DNA of 64,000 nt from Zoroaster sp. YZ-2022 (GCA_029582265.1 CM055816.1:90611204-90675203), one strand, 5' to 3'; shown: positions 43,671 through 54,899, counted from the first letter of the stretch. Program-made: numbers and translations. The notes: generated by a model from the letters alone, not told the origin.

Positions 43671-45705
43671 TTACTTGGAAACTGTGAATGAGCGATTTGT
43701 ACAATTAGGGCAGTTACCAAGTTCAAAAAGGCAAAATCCTATGTTTGATGATCTAATCGATTGTGAAAAATCAAATCTCAAAACCAAACAAGAAAAACTT
43801 GGATTTCTTCGGAAAACCGTGCTTGGGCCCAGAGAAGGAGGGCTAAAAGAGATATGTAATAATCTCCAATCCAAAATGAAAGAATTCAAGTGAATGCCAT
43901 CTGGACAAATAAATGGCCAAAAAGACGATGTTGGCCAATGAGGAATTACCAAAGTGCCAGTTGCACTGACCGCAATGATGCGTTTAATAACCTGTATTAT
44001 CAGAGACACTGGGGGACAAAAATAGTTGTTTTCGAACTTCCAGGTTTGGCAGAAAGCATCCACACCGGATACCCCTTTACACCAGAATCTAGCATTGAAC
44101 TTGGGAAGTTTTGCATTATGTGGTGATGCGAAGCGATCTATTGAGTGGGGTCCCCAAAGTTTGTCTAAGATATTGAATGACGCAAGGTCAATTGCCCAGT
44201 CGTCGAAATCTTGAGTTCTGCTTATCTTGTCTGCGACCTTGTTCTCATTTCTAGGTAACCACGCAGGAATCAAGATGTAATCACGTTTTTTAGCCAAATT
44301 ATAAATCGATATTGCTAAATTATGCAATTCGGGCTTGACACTGCCGCAGGTGATAATTTTTGGGACGTTGGCATTGTCAGTATACAATTTGATAGTTTTG
44401 TTTGAAACCAAATTCTGCAATTTAGAGAGTAAATTATAAACTGCCGCAAGTTCGCGCCAAGTTGAACTTTTGCATTTTTCTGATTCAGACCAGTTGCCAT
44501 GAAATTGGAGATCTGGCTGGTTTTCAACATAACCACCATAACCTACTCCGCTGGCGTCTGTATAAATGGTCATAGAAGGAACGAGCCTTAGACTAATGGA
44601 AAACCCATTTAGAGATTCTGCATTTTTGTCCCAGAATTCGAGTTCCGCAACCGTGTCGTTGGATAACTTGATCGATTGATACCAATCATTTCTTGATTCA
44701 ATTGTTCTGTATGACGCACGGGTCATTAATCTGGAAATGGGTCCTAGGGCGAGAGACATTGAAATTATTTGACCCGTAAAACATGCTAGTTGTTTAACTG
44801 GCACGCAATCTTTAGATTGGCGAGTCGCTAGGATTGCTGATATTGTTGAAACAAGTTTAAACATCTTTTTTGGAGGTATGCGAAATTGAAAGTTTCTGGA
44901 ATCAATGATGATACCTAAGTATTGTATTTCGTTTGTTGGATCCCATATGCATTTTGTTTTACTAGGAACAAAGCCGCTGTTGGTGATTGTATCTTGCACA
45001 ATAGTTTTGTAATTTTTAGCCGATGTAATGTCTGAAGATATAATAAGGCCATCGTCTATGTACATGAATGAAACGATACCTTGCGCCCGCCAATAATAGA
45101 CAAGCGGCCTTGTTAGTTTAGTAAAAAGGTGACATGCACTACTCAATCCGAAGGGCAATACCGCGAACTTGTAAAATTTAACGTGGTTATCGGAATGTTT
45201 CCACGAGAAACCCAAATACTTTTGATGCAGGGGGAATATTTCTACGTGGTGATACCCGGACTCAAGATCAAATGAAAAATAGAACTGGTTGGTGCCAAGT
45301 GATGGGGCAATATGCGCAAGATCCTCATATTTAAATGTTGCTTTCCAAATAAAGTGATTCGGGTGTCGTAGATCTAATACCAAGCGAAGCTTTTTTCCTT
45401 CTGCAACTGTTAAAGGGTTACAGCAATATGGCCGAGATTCTAACTCCACAATGTATTGTTTTTGAATCAAATCTGCAATGGTGGTTTCAACAAATTGGGC
45501 ATGGTTCAAACTAGAGATGTTATTTTTCAACATGACCGGTGGAGGATTAGAATAAAACGGAATCTTATAACCCGATTCTATAACGTCTAGCACAAAAAGA
45601 CTCGCCTTAAGAATATTTCGCCAAAATGCAATACAAGGTTTAAGTTTACCTTTCACTCCAATAGGTGCTTGGTCATAAATATCGGCTTCAGTCGCTTCCC
45701 AATTT
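43671..45705 (-). CDS. DIRS/Ngaro-like reverse transcriptase and RNase H
   Basis: Open in a frame that overlaps gag; the gene proper begins near 45700. Reverse transcriptase: KLRLVLDLRHPNHFIW, FSFDLESGYHHVEIF, VLPFGLSSACHLFTKL and the YIDD active site in SFMYIDDGLIIS. RNase H: TIYTDASGVGYGGYV, STWRELAAVYN, LYTDNANVPKI, NKVADKISR. A C-terminal block (FARFWCKGVSGVDAF or nearby, WPFICPDG) matches the tail usual in DIRS-type elements. The frame is intact over its whole length. Confidence 0.9.
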
Positions 45706-46347
45706 CTAGTGTCCGGCTGCGTCAGGGACTCCTGTTGCTGGCAGTCTTCGCTGTCGAAGTGCTCGGAGGGAAGGACAGTTGGTTCGGACATGCCCGACGA
45801 TGCCGCATTGGAAACATGTTCGACTTTCTGATCTGTATGGATTGAACTGGTTGGTGCCGAAAGGACGAAAAGGATAAGGAGCTTGAGGTGGACGTGTTGC
45901 AGTACGGGCAGGCTTGACCTTAGTTTTCCGGAGCTCGGCCTTCTTGGTCGTTGCAGATTTCTCCGCCTTCTTAAGTCTCTTTTCGTCACCAGAGTCGTCT
46001 GCGAGCTCGTCTGCGACATATTCTTTGACAGTTGCCCAGCCTTGTGAGGATCTATCTGCCACTTTAATCAGTTTTTGGCGTTGTTTGTTCAGCTCGAGAA
46101 CTTGGTCGAGCAGACCTAATGCCGAGTCGATATCTCCAACTTTCAGTGAGGCAATAGTAGATTCAACCAGAGCGGTAATTTTGTCCGTGTGCCTGAATTG
46201 ATCTTTATTTCCGACGCTTTTAAATTCGTATTGTGAGTCTGCAGAAGTGCGTTGTCTTTTGATGGCCGATTCAACCTTTATGTCGATAGAACTACACAGG
46301 TTTTGAATGGCTAAAAGAATCTCCTAATTTGAAGCCTCCGCATTCAT
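45706..46347 (-). CDS. DIRS/Ngaro-like gag with CCHC knuckle
   Basis: From ATG 46347 the frame meets TAG at 46326-46324 after seven codons and is then open to 45706. Helical part: STIASLKVGDIDSALGLL, QRQKLIKVADRSSQGW, followed by an acidic/Lys-rich linker (ADDSGDEKRLKKAEK) and a zinc knuckle CFQCGIVGHVRTNC. This arrangement is typical of DIRS/Ngaro gag proteins. The early TAG is a lesion or means that the start lies downstream. Confidence 0.8.
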
Positions 46348-46392
46348 TTTTGAAACTGTTGTCGTGCGTAGTATGCAGTAGTTTAGAAGTAT

Positions 46393-46542
46393 GGGTAGCG
46401 AGGATAAGCTGCTCTACCGAGAGTGAAAAAGCTCAACTGACCACAACCGTTTATAAAGAAAAACGCTTAATTACATTACGTAATAATGCACGCTCTAATA
46501 AGCGTGCTTCACCTGTCGTACGATAACGAAAAGAAAATTAAC
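46393..46542 (-). repeat. split repeat A1
   Basis: Partner of 43124-43273; marks the 5' end of the element. Confidence 0.92.
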
Positions 46543-46657
46543 ATTCGTAATAGACTATTTACATGCATGTACATCAGAACAGAATAATCCACAGTTCAAC
46601 TGCAGGTTGTCCTGCAGGATTAAAATTCTGTACTGACAGGCTACAAGACTCTGGCAA

Positions 46658-47462
46658 TCAAATTATGTAATGGAAATTGACAATGAGTCATGGATCAATG
46701 AATTTGACTTGATTTGTGTGGGGACTGAAATCACTACAACAATTAACTTAAAGCTTACCTTTTAATCTGCTTTTCAAAATCGTCCCTCATCAATGTAACT
46801 TCCCTCATTTCTAAGGCAACATTCTGCGTAGGTTCTCATCTCATGAACTGATTGTACATTTACTACCATCTCGGACTATACATGTAGCTTTTGCTTCAGT
46901 AATGATACGTTGTCGCAGCCCTGCAAGATCTGCTGCTGGTGGTTTACGGTAAACTCTTGCTTCGAGGTAACCCCAGAAAGAAGTCACAGGTGGTCAAGTA
47001 GATAGGGGGATCGTGCTGGCCACCCTCTGTTGTACCCTACATGTAGCACTAGGTACCCCTGATGATACTAGCTCTTGCAGTTGCTCTCTCACGCTAGGGT
47101 ACAACAGGGAGTGTCCAACATGATCCCCCTACTTGACCACCTGTGACTTTTTCTCTGGGGTTACCTCAAAGCAAGAGTTTACTGTACACCACCAGCAGAT
47201 CTTGCAGGGCTGCGCCAATGTATCATTACTGAAGCAGAACCAATTCCAAGCGAGATGGAAGTACGGTCATCAGTTCGTGAGATGAGAACCCGCGCCGAAT
47301 GTTAATTGCCTTAGAAATGAGGAAAGTCACGTTGAGGGACAATTTGGAAGAGCAGATTAAAAGCTAAGCTTATTTACCATTGTTGAAGTAGCGATCCCCA
47401 CAAAAAATGAAGTCAAATTCATTGACGCACGACTCATTGTCAATTTCCATTATGTAAATTGA
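46658..47462. mobile_element. large inverted repeat with mirrored transposase fragments
   Basis: The left arm 46658-47038 is the reverse complement of 47096-47462 with scattered differences; loop about 57 bp. Each arm, read outward from the loop, encodes in pieces an IS630/Tc1-mariner-type transposase C-terminus: right arm WGYLKARVY... LAGLRQCIITEAE, left arm WGYLEARVY... LAGLRQRIITEA. Frameshifts are present in both. It forms a near-perfect foldback. Confidence 0.75.
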
Positions 47463-47463
47463 A

Positions 47464-48579
47464 TGCCTTTTCACACTATGACAAATCTCTATGTTGGATC
47501 CGGGTCCGACCCGGGTCCGACCCGTGCTAACTAGACTGATGACCTTTTCACACAGCAACATTTCAACACGGCACTGACCCGTGTAGAGCGCTCAACCCGG
47601 GTTGAAACTCAACCCTGCTCGGGAGGTGGGTTGAGAGCTCTCAACCCGTGTAGAGAAGTTTGACCCGTGTTGAAAGTCGTAGTGTGAACGCCTCCGGGTT
47701 GAGTTCGACCTGTGTAACCGCGGATCGGAGTGCGAGTGCGTGCGTGCACAGCACCACACAGTACACTGCGGCATTACGCATGCACGCGCACCATTCATGT
47801 AACACGCGTTCATTTCAATAAGCAAGTTCAGTATTCCAACTGCGCACATCAATATTTGACGATTTTTCTCTCGGACCAAACGTGGCAGATAAATACACAC
47901 AAGTCTATGGGGGAGGCGGTAACCAAATATGCATTCTGTGCAATTTTTCGTGCAATTGAAAAGACGATGGAAACTTTTGTTCGAACAAAAGTTTGGACAC
48001 ACAAGACCCCTGAAAACACTTTGTTGTCCAAACGTTTTTGGAAAAATGTTACTTCAGAACAGGACGATCTCTTTACATTTGCTGGTACCCGCTATGCTTT
48101 TGCACGCATACGATGAAATGTTCAGCCCGAAAGAAAAGCTGTCAAGATGCGAGCACACACGCACAATTGGAATACCGAACTGGCTTATTGTGCATGCTAC
48201 TTTCACGAGATTCTTTTTACTCTGATATGTCCGAGAAAATGGGCCCCAAATCAGACAAAAGACCGACATGGAGTGAGGAGGAGGTGAATGCTATGTTGGC
48301 TATTTGGGCTGACAGCTCCATATCCAAAGCCAGCTAGACGGAACGACCAGAATGCAGTATGGGGGATTTTCCGATTCAACCCGTGTTGAACGGCCGGCCG
48401 TATGTGTAGTGTGAAACGATCGCACAATAATCAGGTCGAAACATTACATGTGTAGCAAAAATGCTGGCGCTGCGTTGAGTAGTGTGAAAAGGCAGCGTAA
48501 TTGACCCATGTTGAAATTTTAAGAAGTCTACACAGGTCGGACCCGTGTAGATTTCAACGTACATAGTGTGAAAATGCCT
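47464..48579 (+). mobile_element. PIF/Harbinger-like non-autonomous element
   Basis: Ends carry a perfect 13-bp inverted repeat ttttcacactatg (47468-47480 and 48562-48574). Subterminal regions are dense in palindromic words caacccgggttg and gacccgtgtag. The element starts right at the edge of the preceding inverted repeat. No certain 3-bp target duplication. The Myb-like fragment inside supports the Harbinger assignment. Confidence 0.6.
48225..48345 (+). pseudogene. Myb/SANT-like DNA-binding fragment (Harbinger accessory ORF)
   Basis: MSEKMGPKSDKRPTWSEEEV then NAMLAIWADSS matches the start of the Myb/SANT-like domain of the Harbinger accessory protein. It stops at 48335; a shifted frame continues with QLDGTTRM. 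Only the first helix and a half survive. Confidence 0.6.
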
Positions 48580-48582
48580 TTA

Positions 48583-48740
48583 GTTATGGTTGCCAGTGTC
48601 CAAATAGCTCAAAAACAGCAAGAACCCCAAAAAATTGCATGTGTGGACGCAACAGTGGACACAGTGTCCATGTTACGTCCACACTCACGTCTATTCTTGC
48701 TGTCTCTGCTATATTTGGACACTGACTATAACATAACAAG
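48583..48740. repeat. hairpin, arms of about 42 bp
   Basis: gttatggttgccagtgtcc... cagcaagaa (48583-48623) pairs with ttcttgctgtct... ggacactgactataac (48692-48737). The loop holds further short palindromes (ggacacagtgtcc). Confidence 0.7.
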
Positions 48741-48846
48741 TGTTCTGGTGTTGCATACATGTAGTACATCTTTTAATTAGTACACATGGTGAATTTCCCA
48801 TTGTTTGTTAAAGTGATGAAAAACACAAAAATGGAAATAATAATGG

Positions 48847-48876
48847 ACGTAACATTGAGTGTCCAATGTTACGTCA
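48847..48876. repeat. short perfect palindrome gacgtaacattg
   Basis: gacgtaacattg and caatgttacgtc are separated by six bases. Confidence 0.8.
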
Positions 48877-48879
48877 AAC

Positions 48880-49812
48880 TGACACATTTTTTATCATATT
48901 TTTGTTAAAATATAATTTACATGATTTAAAACTTTCTAAAATATTGCCCACCCAAAGACGGATGTTACATGAAATAACTGAATCAAATGTAATAGTACTT
49001 TTAACCCTAACTACCCCAAGCCTTGCAAACTCCAACAGCAGGTTTTGTCAAGTTTTGATGGGTTCAGTACTGCAGGGCCTTGGCACGATTACTTTCCATG
49101 GAGTTATGAAGCCCCAATTTGTCCAAGTCCAAAGAATGTGCCATAGGTACATGTATACTGCAGAGTGTTGAATTTTGACAGGTTGAGGAAGCTTCCTAGT
49201 AAAAATGCCTAGGGGGTTAGGGTTAAATATATGGATAAATGGCACACATCATGACCCAACCCCGTTACGAACTGAAAAAACCTTCTGAGCGTGCGTATTG
49301 TTTAGAGAAAGTCTGTTGATTGGCATCTCGATCTATATGCTTTGTTTTTACCAATAATGTTGGCGTCAAACCAATTTCCAAAATTATTCAGCCAAAGGTC
49401 GAAGACTTAGTCGAAGTCGTGACTTTTAATCTGCCCACTCGCCGACTCGGCCAGAAAAGTGCCTGTTGACAGGCTAGCATGCACCCATTTACGGAAAATT
49501 TTGTCTGCTTACAATGTTTTCTTGCAAGAAGACTTTTTTTGCTTTTATCACTTCTGGCACTTCCATGCATCCAATACAGAGGACTAGAAAGATGTCTCAA
49601 AACGTAAAACATGTTAACCTAATGTTCTTATGAAAGAAATCTACAATGGTAAAGTGTGTAATGTGTTGATGATATTCATGCCATGGCAAGGGATAGATAT
49701 ATAATGAATTAATGATGGCACCAATATTAAGAAATTGAGGTTCAGCCTATGATCAAAATGAGATTAAAGAGCTGGTCACTATCAATAAATGAAGACACAG
49801 AAATTCTGATGC
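48880..49812. other. stretch without a gene
   Basis: No exon, RNA gene or clear repeat seen; contains gggggttagggttaa-like words. Confidence 0.35.
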
Positions 49813-50069
49813 TTAACCACTTGACGCCGGAGGACTAAACACATCAAGAATTGTCCAGACCTTGAGGACGGGATGACTCATAGACCCGCACAGACCAGGT
49901 CCTAAAGTATCCCTCAGCCAGCCACAACAATCGACCAACAGCGGAAACATGACCCTGCAGCCCCAGGGGTGATGGCCTCAACCTGCCTGCCTGCCTGGCA
50001 TCATCTGGCAATAAAACCCAGCGTCAAGTGGCACTATCGTAAAAATAAAACCCGGCGTTAAGTGGTTAA
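49813..50069. mobile_element. piggyBac-like MITE
   Basis: 257 bp, bounded by ttaa on both sides with inverted ends ttaaccacttgacgccgg and ccggcgttaagtggttaa (17 of 18 positions). TTAA target use and cc-starting ends are piggyBac features. No coding capacity. Confidence 0.7.
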
Positions 50070-50520
50070 AACAGTCACTTGTCTGATTGACTGGAGGTAA
50101 CTGATTTGTTGAGTTTGTTATTTAAGCACAGGATTTATTTATTTGTTTAATTCCTATTTAAACGGGATGGCCCAATCAGAACCCACTTTAAACAATTGGA
50201 GGAAAACCCCATCAAGAATATTCTCAGGAAAACCTGCGGAATCAGGAAGGGACTAATTGGCCCAGGCTGGAATACAACCAGGGTCCCAGCGGTGGAAGGT
50301 GATGAAAGTACTGCTATATAACAGCCGACCTTACCCTTTTGCTGCAACAATTTTACCAAAACTGTTTCAAAATAAAAAAGATCTCTTCAAAAGACCATAT
50401 AAGTCAGTGTCTATATCAAAGATATTGTATTATCAAAAGGTATAATGAGATAAAATTCAGCACAAGATGTAGAGGGTGCTCAAATCAAGGAAAAAGCGCT
50501 ACAGAAAGAAGACCCAAGAG

Positions 50521-51658
50521 CAGAGTTGTTGACTCGAGTCAGACTCGAGTCGCTATTTTTTTGACTTGAGACTTGACTTGACTTGAAAAAAAAATGACTT
50601 GGGACTTGACTTGACTTGACAAAATATGACTTGGGACTTGACTTGACTTGACTAAAGTTGACTTGCTGACATTAACACTTTTCTTCAAATATTATTAACG
50701 AAAACAAACTTTTTGGCGCACCCACCGGGCCATGTCAGGGATGTTAGCACGCGTGTTGTTTGCACGGTATACGGTCCGCGGTGCGCGCGAGGCAGATCAG
50801 AGATAGTGGATATTTCCGTGCCTTGGTTATTCTCAGTACCATCTGTTGTAAATGTTCGAAGCGGTCATTCCAAACAGACCGTTGATGCCCTGCACATCGT
50901 TGAGAGTTCAAACGGCTGGAAAACGACTAAAACTACCAACTATCGATAGTTTATTATAAGCAAGAATTCATACCATTGAACGAAAATGCTTGGAAAATAT
51001 TTGATGTCATATCGTTCAAACATTCAGCGTGATGAAAAGAATTGTAAATATCACAATAAATTTGGTTTTAAACTATCTTATGTGCAAATAAGGCGTCAGA
51101 CAGAGTATGTTTAAAGAATTAAAAAAATTATTTTTAAATTCTCCTTACTTGATGCAAACAGGCACATCGAACAAGTAAACTGGTTCCCGTTGATCTCTAC
51201 TGCGCACTAACAATTTGATACACGAGTGCAGACGGGAACCATGCATGCTGAAGCATTTTCTTTTCTTGTGTGCAGTTTGAAGATCCTGACATACATGTAA
51301 ATAGTAATTCTAGTAACATAATTTGAGAAAGTGAAATGGTTGCTTGAGTGTTGCATTTCAAAAGATAGAGAAGGATGTCGTCATTAAAGGCTTTCTGAGA
51401 AAGGGTAAATACACGTGTACATTTTGTGTTAATCATGATGTATGTGTACTATATGTACATGTAATTTGTTTTAAAAAATGACTCGAGACTTGACTTGACT
51501 TGAAACAATTTGACTTGGGACTTGACTTGACTTGATAAAATTTGACTTGGGACTTGACTTGACTTGGAAACAAATTGACTTGAGACTTGACTTGACTTGA
51601 ACAAAATTGACTTGGGACTTGACTTGACTTGGAAAAATATGACTTGGTTACAACTCTG
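50521..51658. mobile_element. non-autonomous hAT element with gacttg subterminal arrays
   Basis: 1138 bp. Starts cagagttgt and ends acaactctg, flanked by a perfect 8-bp duplication cccaagag (50513-50520 and 51659-51666), the classical hAT signature. Both subterminal regions are arrays of gacttgacttg (50555-50670 and 51480-51645). The middle has no transposase. Confidence 0.88.
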
Positions 51659-51666
51659 CCCAAGAG

Positions 51667-53024
51667 CAACAAATAGATTTCTGAGGTTTTATTTATATAG
51701 CAGTATTCAATTTATTTTTCTAAGTATTTAAATGTGGAATGTCCTCGTCAAGGTGAATATATGCCAAGATTAAGTTTCCTTTGCCAGCTAGTGCAGTTCA
51801 GCTCAGCATTTCACTAAGAGACGGATCTCCAAATGAACCATGGCATAAACAGGAATTGTGTTTACCAACAAACAAGTTTATATGAAAGCATAATATTCAA
51901 CAAGCAATATCTGAAAATATTCTAGTAAAAAGAGAAATAATTCATTTGTTTCTCGCATCTCGCTAGAAAGTAAGACACTCCACTCTATAAACTGCAATAC
52001 ATGTACACTGTATATATTTTGCAATATTTCAACTTTAGTACAGTGGAATGCCGCTATATCAAACATTCAGCTACCATCCTTGGCTCCCAAATTTTGTGTA
52101 CAAAACTTACAAAACATTTGGTAGAAGAAAAAAAAGCAACAGATTAAAAAAAATGTACTGTTTATTTGGGCTGTTTGTAATTCCCCAACGGCCACAGCTT
52201 TTAGTTGAAGATTTCCCCAAGGAATAGAAGGGAAAAGCCAACTGTGGCTTTAGAATTCGGTAAGCTTAATTACGTGCTTCAATTGGCCAGCAAATGTTCC
52301 ATTACAATCAAAAGAGGGCGCACTTCAGATACGGTGCAAGATGGGGCTATATAAAAGAACGGACGCCATGTTGAAAAATGGGCACGTGGCAGCCGGCGGC
52401 TGAAAATCGTTATACCGAATGATCGCTATACCAAACAAAATTTGTGGTTCTTCCCTAAACTCAGTTTTTAGACAATAACAAAAACACACTATATACACTT
52501 GTGCGGTCTCAGCCAGTCTATTATTGCGGCAACCAGCAGCATACATATAATTATAAATAGCACCAATAAATCTATAAAGGTCCCATAACCACTCAAGATC
52601 ACAAGTGATCATCAAACCTATAAATTAGATGCGTTACTCGCCCGCTACGCAACTCACCCTAGGCCAAAGGTTGAGGATGAGACGTAAGTCTGATCGAGGC
52701 AATATAACTCATGGCAGACACCACTATTCTAATTTATAGCCCACCCCTAATTAACAAAGCAACTTCCTTCTTTACCAATTCAAAACCTTCACCAGCTCTA
52801 CAACTGTACATAAGTCACAATCAATTTGGAAAACTGAAAAAAGGAAGAGAAAAAAAAATAATAATTCAGAAATCAACATCCCAATTTAACTGGACTTGAA
52901 CTGTATTGTACACAGTATTAACTGTTAAACTTGACCTAAATCATAAATTTTTTCTTGTACCTAATCTTGATCTCAAAAATCGAACTTTAATCTTACGCTT
53001 ATTCCAGACTAAATATAAAGAGCC
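51667..53024. other. stretch without a clear gene
   Basis: AT-rich; two similar words cgctatatcaaaca (52050) and cgctataccaaaca (52424) may be remnants of one more transposon. No coding frame accepted. Confidence 0.35.
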
Positions 53025-53536
53025 CTAAAGCCCTAAAGCTTTGGACACTGATAGTAAGTTGTCTTTATTATCCTTAATATAACTATCTTTGGCTATATCA
53101 GTTTTCCATCTGCCATGCCTCTTTAGCATTCTATCAGGCACCCCCGCATTAGCTGCAGTACACACCCCCTGACCTCAAACTGTGCACCCCAAATTTTGAC
53201 ACATCAGGAACTAAGGGGCGTAAAGCAGCCAATATGAGTTCACGAGCACGAGTGTAAGAAATCGGCTGATTTTTGTCCCTTAGTTTGAAACCGACTTTGG
53301 TTTTTGACAGACTCCGAAAAATAAACTGATGTGGAAGAAGTTGAGCAAGAGAGATATACGACTTGAGGATAACTGACGGGACATGCACAAGATTCACCTT
53401 TACTAATAAGAACTTGCATCCCATCCCTGTAAATATCAGTTTTACTAGTAGGAATGAAAATGTTAACAGTATCATCCGAAAATGATAAATGTTCGAGTTT
53501 GATATGAGAGAGTTCATTGAAGCGAAGAAAACCAGC
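53025..53536 (-). pseudogene. tyrosine recombinase fragment (DIRS/Crypton-like)
   Basis: Minus strand from YAGFLRFNELSHIKLE through FIPTSKTDIYRDGMQV, then after a frame change YISLAQLLPHQFIF and YTRARELILAALRPL, HSLRSGG (catalytic Arg), and after another change KRHGRWKTD (His/Trp) and DSYIKDN (Tyr), ending ALGL then tag at 53027-53025. The N-terminal half is missing because the array at 53537 begins exactly where the frame should continue. Different in sequence from the recombinase at 41631. Confidence 0.8.
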
Positions 53537-53970
53537 GTACACTCTAAAAAGTCCCGGGTCAGAATTTTGACCCGGACACCGGGTCAATTTTTTTTAACCC
53601 TTTCTGGGTCAACATGACCCGGAAAAGGGTCATTGTGTTTGACCCGGTGCCGGGTCAGACTTCGTTAACCCTTTACCGGGTTAAATTTGACCCGGAGATG
53701 CCGGGTCAGCTATAGTTAATACGTTTCGGGTTAATCTTGACCTGGAACGGCCGGGTCATTTCATGACAGGTCAGCGTTAACCCTTTTCTTGGTTAAATTT
53801 AACCCGGATAAGTCAAATTAGGCATCGTTAAACCGTCATGTTCCGGGTTAAATTAGACCTGTGGGTCATTTCATGCCGGGTGACACCAAGATGAAATTTT
53901 TCCTGGTCAGATTTGTAAACTGTACATAATGTCAAAATTAGCCTAGGATTCCGGGTCAAATTTTATGAAA
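53537..53970 (+). repeat. palindromic-word array (gacccggg)
   Basis: Begins cactctaaaaa, then degenerate words tgacccgg, ccgggtca, gggttaa, ttaaccc on both strands at short spacing, fading by about 53970. Same head as the array at 37138 but a different repeat word. Confidence 0.78.
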
Positions 53971-54899
53971 AGCACAGTTCCCCCTCATTTAACAACCATT
54001 TTGCTGTAATCATTATTTATTAATATGTGGTAAAATAAATTTGTTTTTAAAATGATATACATTTTCTTTTCTTGTAATTATAAATGAAATAAAGTAGGTC
54101 TATGCTTTTAAATTAATATAGCTTGATGGTATGGATGCATGGTACCAATGGTATGTTATTTTTAAATACACTGTACAGGCATACCATTACCATTACCATT
54201 CCGTTCTCAATCCACTTACGGTACAACCTCGTCCCCCATGGCATCGAGCAGTACGCTTACACCTATGGCTTACACACGCTGCTTGGTAGCGGTACTGGGA
54301 AATGAGGTTGCTTGCCGTCCAAAGACCCGCTTTTTGTAATTTTAAAGTGTAGACCTGAATTATGCAGTGATGGTCTATACGCTGCGTTGCATCCTGGGAT
54401 GGTTTGCATGACGATTGGGGATTTTGTGCACCGAAAACTGTCCCAAATGGCACTGCAGCAGCATATTATGGACCTTTCTTTTTCGACGTCACAGCCCAGT
54501 TTTTGCCACCCAAGGATGGCAAAACTACGGGAAGCCATCAGTGCAAAGCAAAACCAGATCTTTACAGTTTGTGAAACTGTAACATAAATATTCAAAAATA
54601 GTGTTCAATCTGTTGGAAACAAACCAACCAATAATGGATGCATTTCCTTTAATAGAAAGTGTGTACAAATGTTGATTTTGGACACAATGCCTATCAACAA
54701 GATTGTATGTTTGGCTAACTTTTTGGCCGCCCATACCAACCAGCGCAGTTTGTTTATCAACAAAAGAAATTCGCAGCGACTGATTCGCCCAATACAAGTT
54801 GAAATGTGCTCAACTCTTGCGAAACATTCGTCCCATGTATCCAGCCCGTGACGTCAAATTTCGCTTCTCATTCGCATGAAGTATGAACCTGTGTTTACA
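53971..54899. other. stretch without an accepted gene
   Basis: Several short overlapping frames on both strands at 54120-54800 but no family motif. It may include upstream regulatory sequence of the SAM-domain gene. Confidence 0.35.

Larger units (their letters stand above)
41368..46542 (-). mobile_element. DIRS/Ngaro-like tyrosine-recombinase retrotransposon
   Basis: Minus strand, 5175 bp. Outer ends are a 150-bp repeat A1 (46393-46542) and a 146-bp repeat B2 (41368-41513). Second copies of both abut exactly at 43273/43274 (A2 43124-43273, B1 43274-43419). This is the split direct repeat plan of Ngaro/PAT elements, in which the internal B1-A2 junction can template circle closure. Coding order: gag, reverse transcriptase-RNase H, B1-A2, tyrosine recombinase, B2. 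No long target duplication, as expected for recombinase insertion. The right flank (attcgtaatagac) matches 39378 onward, so the element sits in a copy of the local satellite block. Confidence 0.88.

Noticed and set aside
43486..43893. Plus-strand open frame of 135 codons at the end of the DIRS-like reverse transcriptase
   Set aside because: Its second half lies opposite the intact minus-strand RNase H tail, whose residues match the family; the plus frame is a shadow.
47730..48225. Overlapping 98-136 codon frames inside the Harbinger-like element
   Set aside because: Composed of subterminal repeat words; only the short Myb-like stretch has family support.
52040..52440. Pogo/Tigger-like element from the repeated cgctata-caaaca words
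   Set aside because: The two words are in the same, not inverted, orientation and no target duplication is visible.
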